A DNA stretch of 64,000 bases. It comes from Cellvibrio japonicus Ueda107. Its GTDB lineage: Bacteria; Pseudomonadota; Gammaproteobacteria; Pseudomonadales; Cellvibrionaceae. The number at the start of each line of letters is the position of its first letter. Position 1 is the stretch's first letter. The stretch is taken from the NCBI RefSeq assembly GCF_000019225.1, contig NC_010995.1, forward strand, positions 2,984,501-3,048,500, written 5' to 3'. A program made the translations under genes and the position numbers. This document shows, in pieces, positions 27,120 through 37,734 of this stretch. The notes beneath the pieces were generated by a model, which was not told where the DNA came from, ran no database searches, and saw nothing but the letters and a program-made list of their open reading frames with translations.

Positions 27120-29366
27120 TTAAGCGTGTTTACGGCGTGCCGAGGCGATGTTCGGCAACTGGTTAAGCTTGGTCAGTACACGGCTGAGCTCAGCAAAACC
27201 GCGGATTTCCACCGTGACCAGCATATCCACGGTATTTTTGCGTTTATCCGACAGGGTTTGCATGGCGCTGATGTTGATGCGTTCACTATCGAGCAGCGTC
27301 GTAATATCTTTTAGCAGGCCATAACGGTCATAGGCTTCGATAATGATATCCACCGAGTAGGTACTCTGCGGCGTATTGCCCCACTCGACCTTGATAATGC
27401 GCTGGGGCTCGTCCGCCTGGAGCTGCAATATGTTGTTGCAATCCTGGCGATGGATAGAGACTCCCTTGCCCAGGGTGATGTAACCGGTAATCGCATCACC
27501 GGGAACCGGATTACAACAGTTGGCAATACTGGTGAGCAGGTTACCCACCCCCTCAATATAGAAATCCGAATCCTTTTTCCTGGCCGGTGATTTGGCCTTG
27601 AAAGGAATAAGCGGCTGTTGCGGATCGGCTTCATCCAACTGTTTCTGCGCGGCATTCAGCACCTGGCCAACACCGATATCGCTGGCACCGACAGCCGCAT
27701 AGAGGTCGTCGAGGGTATTGAAACGCAGCTTTTTCGCCAGCTCTTCAAAATCGATATCCAGCAGCGCCAGGCGTTTGAATTCGCGATCGAGTAATGCCTG
27801 GCCTTCGGCAATATTCTGGTCGCGCGCCTGTTGCTTGAACCAATGCTGGATTTTGGCACGCGCCCGCGGCGTGTTCACATAACCCGATGCCGGGTTTAGC
27901 CAGTCGCGGCTGGGCGCCCCCAATTTGCCGGTAATAACTTCAACCTGGTCGGCATTATTCAGGTGATAGTTAAGCGGCACTATGCGGTTATTAACCTTGG
28001 CGCCGCGGCAGCGATGGCCGATATCCGTATGGATTTTGTAGGCAAAATCCAGGGGTGTGGACGAGCGCGGCAAATCGACGACATGCCCTTCCGGGGTAAA
28101 GACATAGATACGGTCCTCGTTCAGGCCGCCAATGTCGTCTTGCAAATGCTGGACATCGCCCCCCAGCTCCTCATGCCACTCAAGTACCTGGCGCAACCAG
28201 GAGATTTTTTGCTCGTAGGAGTCCCGCGTGTTTTTGGTATCCGTTCCCTTGTAACGCCAGTGAGCGCACACACCAAGCTCGGACTCTTCGTGCATTTCGC
28301 GGGTGCGGATCTGGATTTCCAGCACCTTGTTTTCCGGCCCCCAGACAGCCGTGTGCAGGGAGCGGTAGCCATTCTCTTTGGGAGAGGCGATGTAATCATC
28401 AAACTCGTGGGGAATATTGCGCCAGAGGCTGTGCACAATACCCAGTACGGCGTAGCAGTCACGCACAGTCGGCACCAGGATGCGCACCGCGCGAATGTCA
28501 TAGACCTGGGAGAAAGGAATCCCCTTGCGCTGCATTTTCCGCCAGATACTGTAAATATGCTTGGCGCGCCCGGAGACTTCGCCATCAATCCCCGCCTTGT
28601 GCAACTCATTGCGCAGCAGGGCGAGCATGTTGTCGATATATTCCTGCCGCGCGAGACGGCGCTCATCGAGCAGTTTGGCAATGCGTTTGTATTCTTCCGG
28701 TTGCAGGTAGCGGAAAGACAGGTCTTCCAATTCCCACTTGATATGGCCAATGCCCAGGCGATGGGCAAGCGGCGCATAGATATCCGCGACCTCACGGGCT
28801 ACCTGGCGACGGCGATCCGGGCTGGCATTTTTAACCGAGCGAATGGCACAGGTGCGCTCCGCCAGCTTGATCAGGGCTACGCGTACATCATCGACCATGG
28901 CCACCAGCATTTTGCGGATTTTCTCCGCCTGCTCCACGGCCTGGCTGCCCAGCACCCGCTCCTCACCCTCTTTGCGCTGGTAGCTGATGGCCGCCATGCG
29001 CAATACCCCTTTCACCAGCTTGGCGACAGTATCGCCAAAGTGCTTCTGGATTTCGGGTAAGGCCACCTTGTTTTCACGCACGGCACGGTAGAGCATGGCG
29101 GCGACCAGGGCATCCTGGTCCAATTGCAGGTCGGCAAGGATTTCGGCCATTTCCAGGCCGATACGGAAACAGGAGAAATCCTCTCCCCAGGAGTGATCAT
29201 CATCATGGTGGATATCCACCAGGGAGAGACTGAGTTCAGCGGCGCGACGCAATTCAGCGCGAGTTGCATCGGTTTGTGCCTGCAGATGGTTAAGGCGGTC
29301 GATCCACGCCTCTATATCCACTTGCCCATCCGCCGCGATGGGGTGATCCTGTCTGACTTTAACCAT
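27120..29366 (-). CDS. relA: GTP pyrophosphokinase RelA ((p)ppGpp synthetase I)
   Basis: 748 residues (E. coli 744). Order: degenerate HD region (AAMLYRAVRENKVALPE in place of the HD motif, so hydrolase activity is not expected), synthetase domain with ASPKENGYRSLHTAVWGP and EIQIRTREMHEE, TGS domain (RIYVFTPEGHVVDLP), a zinc-finger/helical part with ANCCNPVPGDAI, and a C-terminal ACT domain. It makes (p)ppGpp on starved ribosomes. It is followed by mazG after 3 bases and preceded by rlmD with a 92-base gap. Confidence 0.97.
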   Translation of the reverse strand: MVKVRQDHPIAADGQVDIEAWIDRLNHLQAQTDATRAELRRAAELSLSLVDIHHDDDHSWGEDFSCFRIGLEMAEILADLQLDQDALVAAMLYRAVRENKVALPEIQKHFGDTVAKLVKGVLRMAAISYQRKEGEERVLGSQAVEQAEKIRKMLVAMVDDVRVALIKLAERTCAIRSVKNASPDRRRQVAREVADIYAPLAHRLGIGHIKWELEDLSFRYLQPEEYKRIAKLLDERRLARQEYIDNMLALLRNELHKAGIDGEVSGRAKHIYSIWRKMQRKGIPFSQVYDIRAVRILVPTVRDCYAVLGIVHSLWRNIPHEFDDYIASPKENGYRSLHTAVWGPENKVLEIQIRTREMHEESELGVCAHWRYKGTDTKNTRDSYEQKISWLRQVLEWHEELGGDVQHLQDDIGGLNEDRIYVFTPEGHVVDLPRSSTPLDFAYKIHTDIGHRCRGAKVNNRIVPLNYHLNNADQVEVITGKLGAPSRDWLNPASGYVNTPRARAKIQHWFKQQARDQNIAEGQALLDREFKRLALLDIDFEELAKKLRFNTLDDLYAAVGASDIGVGQVLNAAQKQLDEADPQQPLIPFKAKSPARKKDSDFYIEGVGNLLTSIANCCNPVPGDAITGYITLGKGVSIHRQDCNNILQLQADEPQRIIKVEWGNTPQSTYSVDIIIEAYDRYGLLKDITTLLDSERINISAMQTLSDKRKNTVDMLVTVEIRGFAELSRVLTKLNQLPNIASARRKHA

Positions 29367-29458
29367 AGTGATTGCCTTGCTTATTATGGTTGCCCCCAGC
29401 GCTGGAGAGGACGCGGAGACCGAGAGACTTGATGCTTAAGCCTGCTGTTGTACCAGCA

Positions 29459-30916
29459 CTACTGCTTATACAAAAACAGCGCCATGGATTCCACATGGCT
29501 GGTGTGCGGGAACATATCCATCACTCCCAGGGCATCCAGTCCATAACCTGCCTCCGCCAAAAGCGCTGCGTCGCGAGCCAGGGTTGCCGGATTGCAGCTG
29601 ACATAGACAATCCGCTGTGCGCTTAGTTGCCCTTTGCGACGCAAATCACGCAATTGGGTAACCAGCTCTTTTGCACCATCACGGGGCGGATCCAGCAAAA
29701 TCGCACTGGCCTGGCTGCACAGTTGGCGCAGGCGGGGCGAATCCATCTGGCTGAGATCCGCCTTGAGGAACTCAAGGTTATCCAGTCCCAAACGAGTGGC
29801 ATTAGCCTGCGCACGGGTCACCATGGGTTCAACCACTTCCAGCCCAATAACCCGGGCAACCCGCGACGCCATTGGCAGGGTGAAATTGCCCATCCCGCAA
29901 AAAAAATCCAATACCAGGTCATTAGTACCCGGAGCTAGCAATTCCAGTGCCTGTTGCACCATACGCCCGTTAACTGCCGGATTGACCTGGGTGAAATCCT
30001 GGGGGTGGAAATGCAGTGGCAACCCGGCCACATCCAATACCAGGTGCGGATCAACCGGGCTCCCTTCAAGGTCGGTCAAGCCCTGATTGCCATTCGGTTC
30101 CAACCACACCTGGCAGGATTCCCGCTGCGCCAATTCGGCAAGCGCTTGACGCTGGAGCGCAACCAGGGGCTTGGTATGGCGCACAATCACCGCAGGCCCC
30201 GACTGGGCGGCAACCAGCTCGATATGGGTGACGGCCTTGTTAGCGACACGGGCCTGCAACCACTGGCGTAAAGGCCCAATCAAACGATTCAATGCCGGCA
30301 GCAACACAGAACAGGATTCAATATTAGTCAGTGTTTTGCGTTGCTGCTGGCGAAATCCCAGAGTGACAGAGCTATCAGCCTCATACCAAACACCGAGGCG
30401 CGCACGGCTGCGATAGCCAAGGCTTTCACTGCGCAAAGGCGGCAGCACGCGCTTTGGCGTCAAACCGCCCCAGCGATGCACCTGTTCCAACACGACCTGT
30501 TGCTTCATCAACAACTGGGCTTCCGGCTTAAGGTGCTGTAACTGGCAGCCGCCGCAGGTCGCATAATGTGCGCAGGGCGGTTCAACCCGGTCGGGCGAAG
30601 CCAGGATGACATCCTCAACCCTGGCTTCGGCAAAACGGGGATGGTCCTCCAGCAAACGCGCCGTGACCGTCTCTCCGGCGATAGCGCCATCTACAAACAG
30701 GGTTTTGCCATCAAGGCTGGCCAAGCCGCGCCCGTCATGGCTGAAGCGATCGATCAATAATTCACCGAGGCGCTTGTTGCGCTGGAGTGGCTGGGGCTGC
30801 TCGCGGCGCGGCGCGGTAAGGCGCGGACTATCATCGCGTACATAGGGGTCGCGGCCAGCCCCCTTGCCATGAGGTACTGGCTTCTTGCCCAGAAAACCGG
30901 GCTTCTTGTAGGCCAT
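29459..30916 (-). CDS. rlmD: 23S rRNA (uracil-1939-C5)-methyltransferase RlmD
   Basis: 485 residues. A basic, likely disordered N-terminal 40 residues precede a TRAM domain ([19 protein letters not shown]). Fe-S cluster cysteines are in [15 protein letters not shown]. The Rossmann methyltransferase has [25 protein letters not shown] and the catalytic cysteine in [12 protein letters not shown]. The product methylates U1939 of 23S rRNA. It sits in the rlmD-relA-mazG run shared with pseudomonads, 38 bases downstream of cysM on the same strand. Confidence 0.95.
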
Positions 30917-30954
30917 AGGTGACTGCCTGTGAAATAGGGATAAGTAAGATGGAA

Positions 30955-31845
30955 TTACTGGTTAAACAGACCGGAAGACAAGTAGCGGTCGCCGCGATCA
31001 CAAATAATCACCACTATCACGGCATTTTCGACCTGTTCACCCAACTCAAGCGCTGCGGCTACGGCACCACCGGAGGAAACACCACAGAAGATGCCCTCCT
31101 GGCGCGCCAGATCGCGCATGGTGTCCTCCGCCAACGACTGGGGCATGTTGACAATGCCATCTACACGGTCGCGCTCATAGATTTTGGGAAGATAGGCTTC
31201 CGGCCAACGGCGGATGCCGGGAATCTGGGCACCTTCTGACGGCTGCAGTCCAATAATCTGGATAGCCGGGTTTTTCTCTTTCAGGAAACGGGAGGTACCC
31301 ATGATGGTTCCCGTGGTTCCCATGGAGCTGACAAAATGGGTAATGGTGCCGTTTGTCTGCTGCCAAATCTCAGGGCCAGTGCCGGTGTAATGCGCGAGTG
31401 GATTGTCGGGATTACCAAACTGATCCAATACCTTGCCCTTGCCCTCCGCCTGCATACGCAGCGCCAGATCCCTTGCCCCCTCCATCCCCTGTTCGCGGGT
31501 CACCAGGATCAGCTCGGCACCATAAGCGGTCATGGCTGCCTTGCGTTCAGCGGTAGAGTTATCCGGCATAATCAGGATCATGCGATAACCTTTAATGGCA
31601 GCCACCATTGCCAGGGCAATACCCGTATTGCCACTGGTCGCCTCGATCAGGGTATCACCGGGTTTGATATCGCCGCGCAGCTCGGCGCGGGTAATCATCG
31701 ACAGCGCCGGACGGTCTTTAACAGAGCCCGCTGGATTATTGCCCTCCAGCTTTACCAGAACCTGATTGCTGGTTTTACCCGGCAAACGCTGTAAACGCAC
31801 CAGCGGGGTATTACCGACCACAGATTCAATTGTTGGGAACTCCAT
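30955..31845 (-). CDS. cysM: Cysteine synthase B (O-acetylserine sulfhydrylase)
   Basis: 296 residues, CysM size. The PLP lysine is in [14 protein letters not shown], the phosphate-binding loop is [11 protein letters not shown], and the C-terminal [14 protein letters not shown] is typical. The segment [17 protein letters not shown] distinguishes the CysM-type active site. It makes cysteine from O-acetylserine with sulfide or thiosulfate. It is divergent from gacS and heads the cysM-rlmD-relA-mazG series. Confidence 0.95.
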
Positions 31846-31997
31846 AAAAACCTCAGGTTTTGGTGGGTAATGCTGGCGGGAACCCCTGATTCGAACCAGC
31901 GATGACAGGTTGCGCTGCTTCGCGCGGGGCGGCTATTCTAACGCTGAAACCCCGGCGACGAAACTCATTCGGCCCCTTATCCCTGCGGCAAGGATCT

Positions 31998-34826
31998 ATG
32001 AATAAGCAACCCAGCAGCGTAAAAAGAAGCCTGAAAAATTATGTCTGGCGCCTGATCTTTATTCCCTCGGTCATTGTTATTTTATTGATCAGCATCAGCC
32101 TGACCTTGTTGTGCATTTCCCAGCTCAATAAATACATTGATATGCGCGGCAGCATACTTGCGCAAAAAATGGCGCATTTGCTTCATCAACCCCTGCTGGA
32201 TAACAACCTGCAACTGGCGCAACAAATACTCGCCGCTTCCATCGAAGAACCCTTTGTGCGCGCCACACACGCCTACATTGCCAAGAGCAACACCCACTTG
32301 CATTCCGGCCCGCAATTCCTGCCGGCAGAGGAACCGGCAGAGCCCAATATGCAAACCCCGGTCAAGCGCCACGCCTTCCATAGCATCAGGTTTGCCCATC
32401 CGCTGGTCGGTGTTGACAACCAGAATTCCCTTGGTTGGGTAGAAATTGAACTCGCCTCCTCGCCTTACCTGGTCGTGCGTTATGAAGCGATTATCCTGAG
32501 CCTTGCCCTGACACTCCTGTGTCTGGTTATCGGGGCCTATTTTGCGCTGCGGCTTTACCAAAAAATTGTCGATCCACTGGAACACGTCAAGGAAACCGTC
32601 AATCAACTGGCTCGCGGCAAACTCAACGAGCGCATCCGCGAACAACATACCAGCGAATTTTTTGGTTTGGCAGAATCCATCAATACCATGGCGGCGTCCA
32701 TGGAAGCCGCACAGGAAGATATGCAAGCCCATATCGACAATGCTATTGAAGATCTGCGCGAAACCCTGGAAACCATTGAAATCCAAAACGTCGAACTGGA
32801 TATGGCGCGCAAGGAGGCCCTGGAAGCAAGCCGTGTTAAATCTGAATTCCTGGCCAATACCAGCCACGAAATCCGCACACCGCTCAATGGCATCCTTGGC
32901 TTTATCAACCTGGCATTAAAAACGGAACTCAATGAAAAACAGCGCGAGTACATGGAAACCATCCGCGACTCTGCGCAAAACCTGTTGACGGTTATCAACG
33001 GCATCCTCGACTTTTCCAAAATTGAATCCGGCAAGTTGACCCTGGATTACGCCCCACTGCCCATTCGCAAAACGGTTGATGAAGTACTGCACATGTTGGC
33101 ACCCGATGCCCATGAAAAGAACCTGCAACTCATCACCTATATTGAGCCCTGCATTCCACGCAACCTGCTCGGCGATGCCCTGCGCTTTAAGCAGGTTCTC
33201 TCCAACCTGGTGACCAACGCGATCAAATACAGTGATGCCGGCAACATTATTGTGGATATCAGCATTGCACAGCGCCAGGAAACCCAGATCACCCTCAAGG
33301 TGGCAGTCACTGACCAGGGCATAGGCTTGTCGCAGGAAGAACAGGAAAATCTTTTTTCCGCCTTTAGCCAGGTCGATAGTTCCAGCAGCCGCGAACACGA
33401 TGGCACAGGTTTGGGACTGGCTATCTGTAAAGGCCTGGTTGAGCGTATGCACGGTGAAATCGGCGTGGTCAGTGCACCCGAACAAGGTTCCACCTTTTGG
33501 TTTACCGCGCGCCTTGGTATCGATAAGCGCCAACCGGCACCGAGTCAACTCGCCAACCTGAGCGATTACCGCATTTTACTCTGCGGCGAAAATGCCGACT
33601 CGCTTAAACAGCTGGAAAAATTGTTGCGCGAATGGCATGCCAATACCCACATTATCAGTGCAGTACACGATTGTTTTCCCATACTGCGCGAGGCCCGTGC
33701 GCAAGATAAACCCTTTGACTTACTGGTGTTGGATATAGCCCCTAATGAGCGCAAGATTCCTCCATTACTACTCAACAACCTGGCTGAGCAACTGGAAAGC
33801 GAATTCAACTGTACACTGGTTGCCTGTTGCACGCCGGCACACCAACGCTTGTTCCGTACCCATGCTGAACAAAGCAGTATTTTGTTTATTAATAAACCTA
33901 TTGCCTATGATGCCCTGCTACAAACCCTGGGACGACAGCTGGATATCCATATCAAGGAAAACCGCGATCAGGATCAGGAGGATGCCCAGCGTCCCAGCGC
34001 ACGGGTATTGCTGGTAGATGACAACCCTGCCAATTTACAGCTGGCTTCGGAATTGTTGCGCGGCCTTAATACCGAGGTCATCACAGCCAACAATGGCCCC
34101 CTGGCCATCGAGGCCTGCCAAACCGATGAATTCGATGTAATTTTTATGGATATCCAAATGCCGGGGATGGATGGCATAGAAGCCACACGCCGTATCCGCT
34201 CAATGGAATCCGGAAAACGACGCACGCCTATTATTGCCCTGACCGCCCATACGATTACCGAACAAAAAAGTGAGCTATTAATTGCCGGCATGGACGATTG
34301 CATCAGCAAACCGGTTAATGAAACCCAGTTGGCCCATATTATCAATCGCTGGGTTAGCCTCACGGGGAAAAAGAATGTCATCGTACAACCGGAAGAAAAA
34401 GAGCCGCTCGTACTCAACAAACTGCGCGAAACACAGCCTGGGGAACTTGGCTCCGTCGATATCCAGTTATGCCTCAAGCTGGCTAACAACAAACCCGCCT
34501 TGGCCCGCGATATGTTACAGATGCTGCTCAACTCGCTGGAGCAGGAAAAAGAACAGATCAACACTGCCCTCGCGCAAGAAAACTATGTGCAACTGGGTGA
34601 ATTGATTCATCGCCTGTACGGCAGCTGCTGCTATTGCGGTGTACCCAAGCTAAAGCATATCAGCGGTTTGCTCGACAAGCTGTTCCAGGCCGGTGCCTAC
34701 GACCATGCCAAAGATGCCATACCGGCGCTTATCCATGCACTGGATGATATCGTTCATTGGCAAAAGGATAAGAATATTGACGCGCTGTTTGGCCTGGATG
34801 AAATCAGTGAGGCGAACCGGGCGTAA
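31998..34826 (+). CDS. gacS: Hybrid sensor kinase GacS (BarA family)
   Basis: 942 residues from the ATG at 31998, which has AAGGAT 2 bases upstream; an open frame extends to 31902. Order: membrane helix (about 20-45), periplasmic sensor region, second helix near 165-185, HAMP, HisKA with His290 in NTSHEIRTPLNG, HATPase, a degenerate first receiver (about 520-640), a second receiver with Asp718 in FMDIQMPGMDG, and a C-terminal HPt domain with His871 in IHRLYGSCCYCG. It phosphorylates GacA to switch on small RNAs that titrate RsmA/CsrA. gacA is not in the window. Its last 23 bases overlap recO on the other strand. Confidence 0.95.
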   Translation: MNKQPSSVKRSLKNYVWRLIFIPSVIVILLISISLTLLCISQLNKYIDMRGSILAQKMAHLLHQPLLDNNLQLAQQILAASIEEPFVRATHAYIAKSNTHLHSGPQFLPAEEPAEPNMQTPVKRHAFHSIRFAHPLVGVDNQNSLGWVEIELASSPYLVVRYEAIILSLALTLLCLVIGAYFALRLYQKIVDPLEHVKETVNQLARGKLNERIREQHTSEFFGLAESINTMAASMEAAQEDMQAHIDNAIEDLRETLETIEIQNVELDMARKEALEASRVKSEFLANTSHEIRTPLNGILGFINLALKTELNEKQREYMETIRDSAQNLLTVINGILDFSKIESGKLTLDYAPLPIRKTVDEVLHMLAPDAHEKNLQLITYIEPCIPRNLLGDALRFKQVLSNLVTNAIKYSDAGNIIVDISIAQRQETQITLKVAVTDQGIGLSQEEQENLFSAFSQVDSSSSREHDGTGLGLAICKGLVERMHGEIGVVSAPEQGSTFWFTARLGIDKRQPAPSQLANLSDYRILLCGENADSLKQLEKLLREWHANTHIISAVHDCFPILREARAQDKPFDLLVLDIAPNERKIPPLLLNNLAEQLESEFNCTLVACCTPAHQRLFRTHAEQSSILFINKPIAYDALLQTLGRQLDIHIKENRDQDQEDAQRPSARVLLVDDNPANLQLASELLRGLNTEVITANNGPLAIEACQTDEFDVIFMDIQMPGMDGIEATRRIRSMESGKRRTPIIALTAHTITEQKSELLIAGMDDCISKPVNETQLAHIINRWVSLTGKKNVIVQPEEKEPLVLNKLRETQPGELGSVDIQLCLKLANNKPALARDMLQMLLNSLEQEKEQINTALAQENYVQLGELIHRLYGSCCYCGVPKLKHISGLLDKLFQAGAYDHAKDAIPALIHALDDIVHWQKDKNIDALFGLDEISEANRA

Positions 34827-35514
34827 ACAGTTCCCGGCTTTTCAGCGGTCGTTTACCTAACAGGGGTTTAAACAACAGTCGCGCCAACTGCTTGGCTACA
34901 CGGCGAGTATCCGCTGCGCTGTAATCACCTGCGGCAATGGCGAGCAAATGTGCACCGGCAATCCAAAAGCGAGGATCGCTATCTGCCGGGACGCTATAGA
35001 ATCCCTGGTGAATATCACAAAGATAAAAATACCCGCTCTGAATAGGTTGCTGGCTGTGGCAATCGTGCAGAAAATCCAGGGCGTAGCCCAATCCCTGCAA
35101 CAGCATAAATTCAAATTCACGCAGTAGCGGCTCCAGGGGCTCACCGCGATGCAGGGCATCCAGTGTCCATTCATAGCGCTCGAACAATCCTGTAATCACA
35201 TCCTGCTCCGGCAACAAGCGAACCAAAAGCTCGTTGAGATAAAAACCGGAATACAGGGCATTACCTTGCAACTGTAGATAATGGTGATCCGTTTCAACGC
35301 CGGTAATTAGTTTTAATTCAGATTTGCCTTGCCAGTTTACCAGCAGGCGGTGGAAGGGATTTAACAACTGGCGCTTGTGGCCCTTGCTCTGGCGCACACC
35401 GCGCGCCACGGCGGTAATGCGTCCATACACCGGCGTTAATAAGTCAAGCAACAGGCTGGTATCGCGATAAGGACGCGCATGGAGGATATAGGCAGGTTGC
35501 AGGTCTACTCGCAT
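34804..35514 (-). CDS. recO: DNA repair protein RecO
   Basis: 236 residues. N-terminal OB fold (AYILHARPYRDTSLLLDLLT, VARGVRQSKGHKRQLLNPF) and a helical C-terminal region without a clear zinc motif, as in E. coli. RecO loads RecA onto SSB-coated DNA with RecR. It is the last gene of lepA-lepB-DUF4845-rnc-era-recO, 29 bases after era. pdxJ, often next, is absent and gacS lies there instead, overlapping its 3' end by 23 bases. Confidence 0.93.
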   Translation of the reverse strand: MRVDLQPAYILHARPYRDTSLLLDLLTPVYGRITAVARGVRQSKGHKRQLLNPFHRLLVNWQGKSELKLITGVETDHHYLQLQGNALYSGFYLNELLVRLLPEQDVITGLFERYEWTLDALHRGEPLEPLLREFEFMLLQGLGYALDFLHDCHSQQPIQSGYFYLCDIHQGFYSVPADSDPRFWIAGAHLLAIAAGDYSAADTRRVAKQLARLLFKPLLGKRPLKSRELFTPGSPH

Positions 35515-35543
35515 GATTGCCCTCGCCCGCCAGATTCACACCA

Positions 35544-36455
35544 TCAAAAATCGTTGTAGCCCAGACTGCGCAATGCGCGCTCGTCATCAGACCAACCGGA
35601 TTTGATCTTGACCCAAAGCTTGAGCATGATTTTCATCTCAAATAATTTCTCCATATCGAGCCGAGCCTGGGTGCCAATAAGCTTGATACGTTCACCCTTG
35701 TCGCCAATCAGGATTTTTTTCTGGCCGGGTTTTTCGACCAGAATCAACGCCGAAATATTGAGCAAACTTCCCTCCTGCTTAAATTCCTCAATTTCCACGG
35801 CCATTTCATAAGGCAGTTCATCGCCCAATTGGCGGGTAATTTTTTCACGCACAATTTCCGCCGCCATAAAGCGCGAGCTGCGATCGGTAATCTGATCTTC
35901 GGGATACATATGTACCCCCTCAGGCAGGCGCTCAACAATCAAAGCCTCCAGGCGCTCCAGGTTGGCATTGCGCAAGGCCGAAATGGGCACAATCTCTGCC
36001 ACATTCAGCTTTTCAGACAATGCCTGCAAATGAGGCAATAAACTGTCCTTATCCTCGATCTGATCGACTTTGTTAACCGCCAGGATAATGGGGCTTTTTA
36101 CCTGGCTCAGGCGCTGGGCAACCGCATCGTCCTCTTCATTCCAGATAAACCGATCCACCACAAATACCACCACATCAACATCTTTCATGGCGGTACTTGC
36201 CGCACGGTTCATATAGCGGTTGATCGCTTTCTGCTGTCCCAGGTGCAAGCCAGGGGTATCCACAAAGATAATTTGTACATCACCTTCGGTTTTGATACCC
36301 ACGACAGCATTGCGTGTAGTCTGGGGTTTGCGTGAAGTAATGCTGATTTTTTGCCCCAGCAGATGATTAAGCAGGGTGGACTTGCCGACATTCGGGCGGC
36401 CGACAATAGCAACATAGCCGCAACGGCCATTTAACACCGGGGAATCACTGGACAT
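35544..36455 (-). CDS. era: GTPase Era
   Basis: 303 residues (E. coli 301). G motifs: GRPNVGKSTLLNHLLG, DTPGLHLGQQKAIN and NKVDQIEDKD. The C-terminal KH domain includes KKILIGDKGERIKLIG. Era binds the 3' end of 16S rRNA and helps assemble the 30S subunit. It is 32 bases after rnc in the conserved rnc-era-recO operon. Confidence 0.97.
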   Translation of the reverse strand: MSSDSPVLNGRCGYVAIVGRPNVGKSTLLNHLLGQKISITSRKPQTTRNAVVGIKTEGDVQIIFVDTPGLHLGQQKAINRYMNRAASTAMKDVDVVVFVVDRFIWNEEDDAVAQRLSQVKSPIILAVNKVDQIEDKDSLLPHLQALSEKLNVAEIVPISALRNANLERLEALIVERLPEGVHMYPEDQITDRSSRFMAAEIVREKITRQLGDELPYEMAVEIEEFKQEGSLLNISALILVEKPGQKKILIGDKGERIKLIGTQARLDMEKLFEMKIMLKLWVKIKSGWSDDERALRSLGYNDF

Positions 36456-36487
36456 GGAAATACCTGAATAACAAACGGCTGGGCAGC

Positions 36488-37165
36488 CTAGAGTTTTAGC
36501 AATTTAAGCATGGCGGCGGCAGCCTGCTTTTCGGCTTCACGACGGCTGGAAGCTTGCGCCTGTGTCGACTGTTTGGCAATGGCGACGTGGCACTCGATTG
36601 TAAATACCTGGGCATGTCCTTCGCCGCCAACTTCCACCACCCGATACTCGGGTAATGGCTGGCGCTGGGCCTGGAGATACTCCTGCAAACGGGATTTAGG
36701 ATCTTTGGCAGAAGTATCCAGGCTGATGGCGTCCAACCGATCGCCATACCAGGCCAGTACACGCTCCCGACAAGTATCCAGGCCTGACTCCAGGTAAATG
36801 GCACCAATAATGGCCTCTACCGCATCAGCCAGGATGGAATCGCGGCGATGTCCACCGGATTTAAGCTCGCCCTCCCCCAACACCAGGCACTCACCTAATT
36901 CAAATTCGCGCGCCAGTTCCGCCAGGGTATCGCCGCGAACCAGCTGTGAGCGCAAACGGCTCATCTGCCCTTCGCGCGCCTCGTCCAGGCGCAAAAACAA
37001 GGCTTCACCAATCAAAAAATTCAGGATGGAATCGCCCAGGAATTCGAGGCGTTCGTTATTGCTGGCCCCATGGCTGCGGTGGGTAAGCGCCAGTTGCAAC
37101 TGGCGCTGGTCATTGAAGCTATAGCCCAGACGTTGCTCCAGGCGCTGGTATTTCAGATTAATCAC
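36488..37165 (-). CDS. rnc: Ribonuclease III
   Basis: 225 residues from a GTG at 37165 (E. coli 226). The signature NERLEFLGDSILNFLIGEAL holds the catalytic acidic residues, ADAVEAIIGAIYLE has the second set, and the C-terminal 70 residues are a double-stranded RNA-binding domain. An upstream ATG at 37228 would add 21 residues unlike the family, so I prefer the GTG, whose first bases overlap the stop of the preceding gene (GTGATTAA). It processes rRNA and other structured RNAs. Confidence 0.93.
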   Translation of the reverse strand: MINLKYQRLEQRLGYSFNDQRQLQLALTHRSHGASNNERLEFLGDSILNFLIGEALFLRLDEAREGQMSRLRSQLVRGDTLAELAREFELGECLVLGEGELKSGGHRRDSILADAVEAIIGAIYLESGLDTCRERVLAWYGDRLDAISLDTSAKDPKSRLQEYLQAQRQPLPEYRVVEVGGEGHAQVFTIECHVAIAKQSTQAQASSRREAEKQAAAAMLKLLKL

Positions 37166-37628
37166 GGGTCTCTGCTTTGAAGGGACGGCAGCACAACCCT
37201 GGGCGGGTGCTATCCAGATGGTTTTCAAACGTAAGCACTAGATCAATGTTATAAAACAGGTTAACGCGGGTTTCATAGTCAATCATTACCAGCACATTAT
37301 TGTTGGAGCGATCGATTTCAATATTCTTGGTGGGGCCTTCACTGCGCACATTGTTAATCATGTAGAAATTGGCCAGTTTCTTGCGAATTTCAGCATCTGT
37401 CATATCACTCAGGCGAGAGCCACCGTCTTCCAGGCTTTTCAGCGCCGTCACCACATAGCGGTTTTCGGCATACAAAGGCACAACCCTGAATGCAAATAAC
37501 AAAAAGAAACCGGCAACCAGGATAATCAGCATCCACTGGATCATGCTAAAACCGCGCTGCCCGGCCAGGTAGCGGCGGTTCAACCAGGCTGCACTTCGTG
37601 TCCGGGAAGTCAAAGAAACCATACTCAT
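37158..37628 (-). CDS. DUF4845 membrane-anchored protein
   Basis: 156 residues. A basic N-terminus (GQRGFSMIQWM) resembling a type IV pilin-like start is followed by one membrane helix (LIILVAGFFLLFAFRVVPL) and a small soluble domain with DAEIRKKLANFYMINNV. Proteins of this family occur between lepB and rnc in many gammaproteobacteria; function unknown. It overlaps the rnc start by 8 bases and lies 106 bases after lepB. Confidence 0.85.
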   Translation of the reverse strand: MSMVSLTSRTRSAAWLNRRYLAGQRGFSMIQWMLIILVAGFFLLFAFRVVPLYAENRYVVTALKSLEDGGSRLSDMTDAEIRKKLANFYMINNVRSEGPTKNIEIDRSNNNVLVMIDYETRVNLFYNIDLVLTFENHLDSTRPGLCCRPFKAETRD

Positions 37629-37734
37629 AGATGCCCCTTTTTAGATGCTAGTGGATAGCCTATAGGTATTGCAGGCCAGCTAATCAGACAGCCATAGTTG
37701 TAGCATCACCCCAAACCGATGCAAGCTGTCACAC

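Noticed and set aside
27963..29060. 365-codon open frame on the plus strand
   Set aside because: It is antisense to the relA coding region, which is clearly real; no ribosome binding site or family pattern.
31888..31897. GGTTCGAATC on the minus strand, the T-arm sequence of many tRNAs
   Set aside because: The flanking bases do not form a T-arm stem, and no acceptor stem, D-arm or anticodon arm can be built around it. Probably chance, or at most an old tRNA fragment.
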